A stretch of 5,309 nt of DNA from an archaeon (GTDB lineage Archaea > Thermoproteota > Nitrososphaeria > Conexivisphaerales > UBA164). Below, in pieces: positions 1 through 5,127 of the stretch. How positions within the stretch are numbered: the stretch's first letter is position 1; every line of letters starts with the position of its first letter. Under the pieces are notes generated by a model. It saw only the letters and a list, made by a program, of their open reading frames with translations. It ran no database searches and had not been told where the DNA came from. The stretch covers positions 1 to 5,309 of the forward strand of contig JAJZYL010000085.1 in NCBI GenBank assembly GCA_021798095.1, written 5' to 3'. Both the position numbers and the translations under genes were made by a program.

Positions 1-216
1 AGATCGCAGCCGGTTGAGCTGATCGGTCACAAATAGCATCGCTGGTAAGGAAGGATTACCCTCGTTGAACAGATCGCCTGAATGTATGACAAAATCGACT
101 TTATTCTCGATTGCAGCGTCTATAACTTGCCTGAATGCGTCTTTTATGTCTTCGTTTCTCTGCTGGTCCTTGTATACGTTTCCTATATGTGAATCACCTA
201 AATGTATGAATTTCAT
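1..216 (-). CDS. mre11: Mre11/SbcD-type DNA double-strand-break repair nuclease, N-terminal part (cut by window edge)
   Basis: Reading the minus strand from the ATG at 216 gives 72 uninterrupted codons running off the left edge. The protein opens MKFIHLGDSHIG, the first metallophosphoesterase motif (D-x-H; Asp8, His10). It continues to VIHSGDLF (residues 43-50), the second motif, whose Asp48 normally bridges the two Mn ions. The GNH(D/E) motif and the rest of the enzyme lie outside the window. In archaea Mre11 works with Rad50 (and HerA-NurA) to process broken DNA ends. Rad50 is often the next gene downstream, which here would be off the edge. The start is firm: the upstream in-frame codons contain no other start before a TGA stop, and the core motif begins within five residues. 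The gene is divergent from the membrane protein gene at 269. SbcD or another DNA-processing phosphoesterase is possible, but in an archaeal setting Mre11 is the best name. Confidence 0.85.
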   Translation of the reverse strand, partial: MKFIHLGDSHIGNVYKDQQRNEDIKDAFRQVIDAAIENKVDFVIHSGDLFNEGNPSLPAMLFVTDQLNRLRS

Positions 217-268
217 AGCTTCAACCCAGCAATAAGCTATAAATATCCATCAGTTATATATATTTTTC
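217..268. promoter_or_regulatory. Compact divergent promoter region (mre11 / membrane protein)
   Basis: The 52 bp between the two divergent start codons hold two A/T-rich boxes. TATAAATAT at 238-246 is centred on 242, which is 27 nt before the plus-strand ATG (269) and 26 nt before the minus-strand ATG (216). It is preceded on the plus strand by AATAAGC, which resembles a BRE. A second box, read on the minus strand as GAAAAATATATATAAC (268-253), has a better BRE-like A-run and would start a minus-strand transcript with a leader of about 16 nt. No Shine-Dalgarno sequence precedes either gene. The plus gene is probably leaderless from the 242 box. Whether mre11 uses the same box or the one at about 258 cannot be decided from sequence. 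Confidence 0.55.
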
Positions 269-907
269 ATGGTCTACAACCTCTTCGCTTCAGAGTCATT
301 TGTGGGATTCTCGACGATTGTGATTCTTCTGCTTACTGCTCCTTTGGCATTTCTGATGCTTAAGAAGTATGCACACAAAAAGAATCTTAGCTATGTGCTG
401 TGGGGCACAGGCCTCGTGCTTTTTGCAATAGGCGTGCTTCTAGAAGTGCTGTTCGCGTTTAATGTCTACAACCAGATTCTGATAAAGCTATATCTTGAGG
501 TTGTTGCGCTTCTCGTTGGTTTCCTTGCGTTCGGATCCATCTACATGCTGAAATCTAAGAAAATTAACCTTGCATATGGGGTATTCTTTACGGCCGCAGC
601 AATTTTCGTTGCCTACACACTAGCGGTCTCAAAAATCAGCAATTTGATCACAAATCATGTAGTTTTTGGTGTCCTTCCGCTTTTGGTAGTCACTTCATCA
701 TCAATTTTAACGTTTCCAGCAGCCGTGATAATAGCTGTGGTTGCAGCTTTAAGCTATAAGAAAAGCGGCAGCCTGAAGATGATTTCGATAATTGCCGGAG
801 TGATAATAGTCAGCATAGCCGGTACATTGTACATATTGCAGTTTCCGCCATTACTGTATTATTCGGAGTTTATAGGCATTTTACTCCTGTGGTTTGGTTT
901 TATCTAA
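269..907 (+). CDS. Small seven-helix integral membrane protein, function unknown
   Basis: This 212-residue protein is almost entirely hydrophobic, with about seven predicted membrane helices near residues 11-31, 43-63, 74-94, 100-120, 132-162 (long, with Pro150), 170-190 and 198-212. Lys-rich loops (32-39, 95-98, 164-170) would be cytoplasmic by the positive-inside rule, giving an N-out, C-in protein that ends abruptly in the last helix. Acidic residues sit near the membrane in helix 2 (Glu59), helix 3 (Glu77) and helix 7 (Glu200). The segment from about 41 to 94 (W-G-x-G...LLEVL...LYLEVVALLVG...GSIYML) resembles, from memory, a widespread family of uncharacterised bacterial membrane proteins with conserved Glu in helices 2 and 3. 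There is no catalytic motif and no signal peptide apart from helix 1. The ATG at 269 lies 27 nt after a TATA-like box, consistent with a leaderless start. I do not recognise a function. Confidence 0.8.
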   Translation: MVYNLFASESFVGFSTIVILLLTAPLAFLMLKKYAHKKNLSYVLWGTGLVLFAIGVLLEVLFAFNVYNQILIKLYLEVVALLVGFLAFGSIYMLKSKKINLAYGVFFTAAAIFVAYTLAVSKISNLITNHVVFGVLPLLVVTSSSILTFPAAVIIAVVAALSYKKSGSLKMISIIAGVIIVSIAGTLYILQFPPLLYYSEFIGILLLWFGFI

Positions 908-920
908 AAGCTTTAATAAT
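907..920 (+). promoter_or_regulatory. pyrG core promoter (BRE/TATA)
   Basis: The sequence AAAAGCTTTAATAA begins at the last base of the preceding stop codon. It fits an archaeal BRE (A-run) followed by a TATA box (CTTTAATAA, 911-919) centred near 915, about 25 nt before the pyrG ATG at 940. This predicts a leaderless pyrG mRNA and no need for read-through from the membrane protein gene. The assignment is inferred from position and composition only. Confidence 0.55.
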
Positions 921-939
921 AAAGAATGCGTAAAGTAAA

Positions 940-2547
940 ATGCACACGAAATTTATCGTCGTACTTGGCTCCTTAATGAGCGGATTAGGTAAGGGGGCTG
1001 TCACATCCTCGCTTTTGAAGATTCTTAGCATGTACCATTATAAGGTTTTGCCGATGAAGTTCGATGGCTACCTAAATTATGACTGCGGTACAATGAATCC
1101 ATACCGACACGGTGAGGTTTTTGTTCTTGACGACGGTGGAGAAGTCGACATGGACTTTGGTATGTATGAAAGGTTCCTTGACCTCAACCTGACTAAAGCT
1201 TCATCGATAACTGGCGGGAAACTGTTGGACTTTATTCTCAAGAAAGAGCGTGAGGGTGGCTATCTGGGTGAGGATGTTCAGATAATACCTCATCTTACAG
1301 ATGAGATAAAAAGCAGAGTGTTGTCATTTGCCTCCTCTAATAATCTTGATTTTGTTTTGATAGAAGTTGGAGGAACTGTCGGAGACATGGAAAATGCGTA
1401 TTTCATAGAGGCGATGCGTCAGCTTGCGATTAAGGAGGATGTGATGTTTATCGATGTGACCTACATTCCACAGTTGAATGTCGTTGGTGAGCAGAAGACC
1501 AAACCAGCACAATCTGCGTTTCACCTGCTAATGTCTGCAGGCGTGATGCCTGATTTTATAGTCTGCAGGGCAGAGAAAGAGATTGAAAGCAAAACCCGCA
1601 AAAAACTCGCCCTTTTCACAAGCCTTGATGAGAATCACATAATCGATTCATCCGATCTCAAGACTATTTATTCGCTTCCTCTGCATTTTCTAGACCAGGG
1701 TTTCGATAAACTAATATTCGAGAAGTTCAAGATGAAACCGAAGAGGATAGATCAAAAAGAGTTAGCTCCCTGGCGCCAGCTTGTTGAAAAAATAGTGTCT
1801 GGCGGTGGTAAAAAAGTAAGTATAGGGATCGTTGGAAAGTATGTACACTTAATAGATTCATACGCAAGCGTCAAAGAAGCGATAATACACGCTGCTGCGA
1901 CGCTAGGGTTAGACCCCGACATAAAATGGATTGAATCTGAGGATTTGGAAAAAGGCGACAAAAGTGATGTATTGAATGGCGTAGACGGTATAATTGTGCC
2001 CGGCGGCTTTGGTAACAGAGGGATAGAAGGCATGATAAATGCGATAGAATATGCCAGGAAGAACTCAATTCCATATCTGGGCTTGTGCCTTGGCATGCAG
2101 CTTATGGCAGTCGAGTTCGCGCGCAATGCATGTGGACTTAAGGGTGCAAATTCATCCGAGTTTGATCCATCTTCGAAGTATAAAATAGTGGATTTGATGC
2201 CTTCTCAGCTTTCGGTGAAGTATAAAGGCGCATCAATGAGGCTAGGGTCCCTCGACACAAAGATAAACAAAAAGGGATCGATAATGTACAGCTCCTACAA
2301 AAAATCAGTAATAAAAGAGCGACATAGACACAGGTACGAGCTTAACAACAAGTACAGGGATATTTTAGAGAGAAACGGACTTTTGATTACGGCAACTACG
2401 ACTGATAAAAAGCTGGTTGAAGCGCTGGAATGGAGTGGCTCCTTCGGTATTGGAGTGCAGAGTCATCCAGAGCTAAAATCTCGGTTGAAGACCCCGGCTC
2501 CGTTATTTCTATCGTTTATGAAAGCAGCTTACAACAGGCAAAAATAA
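940..2547 (+). CDS. pyrG: CTP synthase (UTP-ammonia ligase with glutamine amidotransferase domain)
   Basis: This cytosolic enzyme makes CTP from UTP, ATP and glutamine, the last step of de novo pyrimidine nucleotide synthesis. The protein is 535 residues, normal for the family. The N-terminal synthase domain (about 1-270) has the P-loop-like SGLGKG (14-19), D-x-Y-L-N at 42-46, DCGTMNPYRHGEVFV (48-62), EVDMDFGMYERF with Mg-binding Asp70 (68-79), IEVGGTVGD with Glu142, and TKPAQSA (187-193). The class I glutaminase domain (about 292-530) has PGGFGNRGIEG (354-364), GLCLGMQ with nucleophile Cys383, MRLG (433-436), ERHRHRYE (460-467) and SHPE, giving His509 and Glu511 of the triad. All key residues are present, so it should be active. 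Small departures from consensus are GSLMSGLGKG for GGVVSSLGKG, DG for DP at 42-43, and Q-S-HPE for Q-F-HPE. The ATG at 940 puts the first strand at residues 4-10, as is usual. It has its own promoter and lies 32 bp after the membrane protein gene. Confidence 0.97.
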   Translation: MHTKFIVVLGSLMSGLGKGAVTSSLLKILSMYHYKVLPMKFDGYLNYDCGTMNPYRHGEVFVLDDGGEVDMDFGMYERFLDLNLTKASSITGGKLLDFILKKEREGGYLGEDVQIIPHLTDEIKSRVLSFASSNNLDFVLIEVGGTVGDMENAYFIEAMRQLAIKEDVMFIDVTYIPQLNVVGEQKTKPAQSAFHLLMSAGVMPDFIVCRAEKEIESKTRKKLALFTSLDENHIIDSSDLKTIYSLPLHFLDQGFDKLIFEKFKMKPKRIDQKELAPWRQLVEKIVSGGGKKVSIGIVGKYVHLIDSYASVKEAIIHAAATLGLDPDIKWIESEDLEKGDKSDVLNGVDGIIVPGGFGNRGIEGMINAIEYARKNSIPYLGLCLGMQLMAVEFARNACGLKGANSSEFDPSSKYKIVDLMPSQLSVKYKGASMRLGSLDTKINKKGSIMYSSYKKSVIKERHRHRYELNNKYRDILERNGLLITATTTDKKLVEALEWSGSFGIGVQSHPELKSRLKTPAPLFLSFMKAAYNRQK

Positions 2548-2557
2548 TATATTTAAG
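2541..2557 (+). promoter_or_regulatory. Core promoter of the SWIM protein-dcd unit
   Basis: An A-run within the last codons of pyrG (2540-2544) acts as a possible BRE, and TATATTTAA (2548-2556) overlaps and follows the pyrG stop codon. Its centre near 2552 is 27 nt before the ATG at 2579, the spacing expected for a leaderless archaeal transcript. No Shine-Dalgarno sequence is seen in 2558-2578. The only promoter-like sequence just before dcd is weak, so this promoter probably drives both genes. Confidence 0.55.
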
Positions 2558-2578
2558 CGAAAAACTTGTATAGAACTG

Positions 2579-3121
2579 ATGGACTCGGACAGGATCAAAA
2601 AATTAGATGATATATTAGGCGGGTCGCTTCTTGCATCGGATAACGGAAGCTCAAGGATATACTCGATCAAAAATGACGGCGAGAAGGTTATAGCCTATGG
2701 CTATGTCAAGAGCTTCTCAAAGGAGTCCTTATTCCACAACACAACAATCGAGTATACAAAAGATGGTCTGATAGCTGGTTCTTGTGACTGCGAATCATTT
2801 CAGTACAGGGGATTTCCGTGTAAGCATGTTGCGGAATTATACAAGATAAGACTTGCCCAGGGCCGCCCGCTTATAAAATCCTATGATGGTTCGGTGTCAA
2901 TAAATTCAATAGTCCTGGATGAAAAATCCATAAAACTTGAGATCAGCGGCACAGTCATGGATAAATTACTTGGAAAAACCTTCAATGTTAGCATAGATTA
3001 CATCCCCTTCCATCTGATATATGGGCAATGCGGATGCGATTCTGCGAGTACATACTGCCCGCACATGCTAAAGATTAGGGATGTTTATCTGGCGAATAAG
3101 AAAAAGAAGTTCGACAAATAG
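2579..3121 (+). CDS. Protein with two SWIM-type zinc motifs (apparent internal duplication)
   Basis: This is a 180-residue soluble protein. A classic SWIM zinc finger, CxCx9CxH, is formed by Cys69, Cys71, Cys81 and His83 (CDCESFQYRGFPCKH), preceded by the usual beta-rich lead-in and followed by a short helix. A second set, CxCx6CxH, is formed by Cys151, Cys153, Cys160 and His162. The stretches before them align without gaps: IEYTKDGLIAGSCDCES (57-73) and IDYIPFHLIYGQCGCDS (139-155) share 8 of 17 residues, with two further Glu/Asp pairs. This suggests two tandem SWIM modules. The C-terminus is basic (Lys174-177). SWIM domains bind zinc and usually mediate DNA or protein contacts, as in SWI2/SNF2 proteins, MULE transposases, plant FAR1 proteins and Sws1-type recombination factors. 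No enzyme domain accompanies it here, so its specific role is unknown. The gene has its own TATA box and ends 2 bp before dcd. Confidence 0.85.
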   Translation: MDSDRIKKLDDILGGSLLASDNGSSRIYSIKNDGEKVIAYGYVKSFSKESLFHNTTIEYTKDGLIAGSCDCESFQYRGFPCKHVAELYKIRLAQGRPLIKSYDGSVSINSIVLDEKSIKLEISGTVMDKLLGKTFNVSIDYIPFHLIYGQCGCDSASTYCPHMLKIRDVYLANKKKKFDK

Positions 3122-3123
3122 TT

Positions 3124-3642
3124 ATGTCAGTGTTAGCAAAGGACGCACTTTTGAGGAGCATAAAGTCGAAAGACATAGTTATAAAGCCATTTAATGTTTC
3201 GGATGTGGGGCCCGGTTCTATAGATTTACACCTAGGTAATGATTTTCGGGTTTTCAACAAAACGCACGATATATTTAAGGTTGTTGACAACGCAGACTAT
3301 AAAAATATAACCAAACCGGTGCATGTCAGGAACGGGGACTATCTATTGATAATGCCAGGCGAGCTTGTCCACGGGATAACCATTGAAAGGATAAAAACAT
3401 CAGATAACATCTCTGGCAGGATAGAAGGCAGGTCTAGATTCGCAAGGCTAGGGTTAATCGTTCATTTGAGCAGTGGCTTTATGCATCCAGGAAATGACAG
3501 CAGGATTGTCCTTGAGATGGTAAACATGTCACCCGTGCCACTGGCTGTTTATCCTGGGACCGCCATATGCCAGATGATATTTGAGAGAACTGAAGGAAGA
3601 GGTAAGTACGCAGGCAGATTTTTCCATCAAACTACCACTTAA
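3124..3642 (+). CDS. dcd: dCTP deaminase / dUTPase superfamily protein
   Basis: At 172 residues the length is typical of Dcd, a trimeric cytosolic enzyme that deaminates dCTP to dUTP. Some archaeal members also hydrolyse dUTP to dUMP, the thymidylate precursor. Visible features are VGPGSIDLHLG-DFRVF (28-44, the family's Q-P-S-S-V-D-L-x-L-G strand), EGRSRFARLG (101-110; Arg103, Ser104 and Arg108 match the nucleotide-binding GRSSLAR loop), IVLEM with the presumed catalytic Glu131, YPGTAICQMIF with Gln150, and a short C-terminal tail, KYAGRFFHQ, that may close over the substrate. Two departures stand out: Arg105 replaces the second Ser of GRSS, and His121 replaces Asp in the usual I-D-P-G motif, reading FMHPGN. 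Sequence alone cannot say whether it is a pure deaminase, bifunctional or altered. The ATG lies 2 bp after the SWIM gene stop with no Shine-Dalgarno site, so co-transcription and translational coupling are likely. Confidence 0.9.
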   Translation: MSVLAKDALLRSIKSKDIVIKPFNVSDVGPGSIDLHLGNDFRVFNKTHDIFKVVDNADYKNITKPVHVRNGDYLLIMPGELVHGITIERIKTSDNISGRIEGRSRFARLGLIVHLSSGFMHPGNDSRIVLEMVNMSPVPLAVYPGTAICQMIFERTEGRGKYAGRFFHQTTT

Positions 3643-3723
3643 AACTGTAGATAGTTATATTTTGCAGACTTAAACAAGCCTCTCAAGCATAAAGCTTATA
3701 TGTATTATGATACATTATATTGA
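3643..3723 (+). promoter_or_regulatory. glpA promoter region: BRE/TATA box with overlapping dyad
   Basis: AAAGCTTATATG at 3691-3702 is a good archaeal BRE plus TATA box. Its centre near 3698 is 26 nt before the ATG at 3724, predicting a leaderless glpA mRNA. Immediately downstream is a perfect 6-bp inverted repeat, ATGTAT-TATG-ATACAT (3700-3715). With one unpaired base it extends to about 3697-3719. It overlaps the TATA edge and fills the space up to the expected start site, where archaeal repressors often bind. The dyad is AT-rich and may be chance. The first part of the spacer (3643-3690) shows only a short T-run at 3658-3663 (ATTTTG), too weak to call a terminator. Confidence 0.5.
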
Positions 3724-5028
3724 ATGAGCAGCCCGAAAATATCTATTATTGGCGGTGGATCAACCGGTGCAGCCATAGCGCATGACCTTGCAAGCAGGGG
3801 ATTCGATGTAACATTGATAGAGCGGGGCAACCTAATAGGCGGGACAAGCGGCAGATTTCATGGGCTTCTTCACAGCGGGGCTAGATACGCAGTAAAAGAC
3901 CAAAAAGCGGCAGCCGAAAGCATAATAGACAATAAAATACTATCAGAAATCGCGCCGCATTGCATACAGGATACGGGTGGCGTCTTTGTAGAGCTGGAGG
4001 GCGATGATAAAAGCTACGCTGGCGATTTTGAGAAGGGATGCAAAGCAGCCGGTATACCAGCTGAGCAGGTCGACGTAAAAGCATTGCTTGAGGCCGAACC
4101 ATTTCTGTCCAAATCCATAATAACAGCGTTTAAGGTGCCAGATAAGGTCATAAACTCTTTCAAGCTTATAACTAGCCTGATGTTGACAGCAAAAAGCGAG
4201 GGCGCTAAGATCAAGCTTAACACCGAAGTTGTCGGTTTTGATGTACAGGATAAAACTATCAAGGACATAAAAGTAAAGGATACTTTGACTGGAAAAACAG
4301 GAGTTGTCGACACGGATTTTGTGATAAATGCGAGCGGGCCATGGATAAGCAGGATATTGGACATGCTGGGGATAAACAGCGTAAAAACCATATCTTCAGC
4401 TGGCACGATGGTAGTGCTCGACAGAAAATTCTCAAATCTCGTTGTCAATAGGCTCAGGCCGCCATCGGATGGTGACATAATAGTACCATTTTTTGGCAAA
4501 TCAATAATCGGTACTACTTCATTTATAGCGGAGGATCCGGATAAAGTCGAGATAGACGAAGATGATCCAAAGTTTTTGGTCTCGGAAGGGAGTAAACTCA
4601 TCCCTGCCGTGAAAAACCAGCCGATTGAGAGATATTATGCGGGTGTAAGGCCATTGATAGCAACTGGGGGCGAAGCGGACAGCAGGGAAGTAACTAGAGA
4701 TTTCAAGATATTTGATCATGAGAAGATTGATGGATTACATGGGATAGCAACAATAGGCGGCGGCAAGCTAAGCACGTGTAGGCAGATAGGCAAAGAAGTA
4801 AGCGATGTTGTGGCCAAAAAATTCGGTGTTAGCACACCATCAAAGACAGACCGGATCAAGCTGCTCTGGCCGGAACTTGACAAAGTAGATCTATCCGAGG
4901 TATCAAAGCAGACTTCAATACCGATAAACCTGCTAAAGGCAATTGTATCAGAATCCATTGAAAAAACCTACAGTGATATCTATTCGCCGGCTAAGGATTT
5001 GGTAAATGCTGCGCTTCTATTGTCTTGA
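3724..5028 (+). CDS. glpA: FAD-dependent glycerol-3-phosphate dehydrogenase, GlpA-like, short form
   Basis: The enzyme oxidises sn-glycerol 3-phosphate to dihydroxyacetone phosphate and passes electrons from FAD to a partner or to quinone at the membrane. The 434-residue protein begins with a Rossmann FAD-binding fold, IIGGGSTGAAIAHDLASRG (8-26), with the ribose-binding Glu at 33 in IERG. It continues with TSGRFHGLLHSGARYA (41-56, a GlpA/GlpD signature), NASGPW (202-207), GTTS (263-266), GVRPL (307-311) and a final FAD motif GGGKLSTCR (345-353). It aligns along its length with the first three quarters of E. coli GlpA. The usual C-terminal extension, carrying the Cys-rich BFD-like iron-sulfur region, is absent, and the reading frame simply ends. 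Phe45 replaces the usual Asn of GRNHG, and Cys352 replaces Tyr of GGKLTTYR. No glpB, glpC or glpK is in the window. The start is supported by a TATA box 26 nt upstream. A related FAD oxidoreductase with another 2-hydroxyacid-like substrate is less likely. Confidence 0.88.
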   Translation: MSSPKISIIGGGSTGAAIAHDLASRGFDVTLIERGNLIGGTSGRFHGLLHSGARYAVKDQKAAAESIIDNKILSEIAPHCIQDTGGVFVELEGDDKSYAGDFEKGCKAAGIPAEQVDVKALLEAEPFLSKSIITAFKVPDKVINSFKLITSLMLTAKSEGAKIKLNTEVVGFDVQDKTIKDIKVKDTLTGKTGVVDTDFVINASGPWISRILDMLGINSVKTISSAGTMVVLDRKFSNLVVNRLRPPSDGDIIVPFFGKSIIGTTSFIAEDPDKVEIDEDDPKFLVSEGSKLIPAVKNQPIERYYAGVRPLIATGGEADSREVTRDFKIFDHEKIDGLHGIATIGGGKLSTCRQIGKEVSDVVAKKFGVSTPSKTDRIKLLWPELDKVDLSEVSKQTSIPINLLKAIVSESIEKTYSDIYSPAKDLVNAALLLS

Positions 5029-5082
5029 TGCAAGCCAATCTTGAGTATTCTTAGATACTAATTCGCAGCCAGTACATCGAAC

Positions 5083-5100
5083 TGTAAAAAATACTTAAAT
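5083..5100 (+). promoter_or_regulatory. folE core promoter (BRE/TATA)
   Basis: TGTAAAAAATACTTAAAT combines an A-run, a possible BRE, with a TATA-like TACTTAAAT (5092-5100) centred near 5096. A start site about 26 nt later, at 5122-5123, would leave a leader of about 5 nt before the ATG at 5128. GGTGGT directly abuts that ATG and is too close to act as a Shine-Dalgarno site. The rest of the 99-bp spacer (5029-5127) shows only a weak AT-rich hairpin, AGTAT-TCTTAG-ATACT, at 5044-5059. Confidence 0.5.
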
Positions 5101-5127
5101 CCTAAAGAAACGCTTAGATATGGTGGT

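Noticed and set aside
1752..2126. Antisense open frame of 124 codons inside pyrG
   Set aside because: It lies wholly opposite a strongly conserved gene, has no recognisable domain and no promoter at the right distance, and its composition follows from the complementary coding strand.
3082..3090. TGTTTATCT as a private dcd promoter
   Set aside because: It is a weak TATA match without a BRE, centred about 38 nt from the ATG and inside the SWIM gene. The 2-bp gene spacing favours co-transcription.
3652..3664. Possible T-rich terminator after dcd (TTATATTTTG)
   Set aside because: The run is just four T bases, too short to separate from AT-rich background.
4014..4601. Antisense open frame of 195 codons inside glpA
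   Set aside because: It is long but fully opposite conserved glpA codons. The protein is Ser/Leu/Pro-rich with no motif, as expected for a shadow frame.
5044..5059. Hairpin AGTAT-TCTTAG-ATACT after glpA as a terminator
   Set aside because: The stem is only 5 bp, mostly A-T, with no T-run after it. Archaeal termination depends mainly on T-tracts, and none of adequate length is present.
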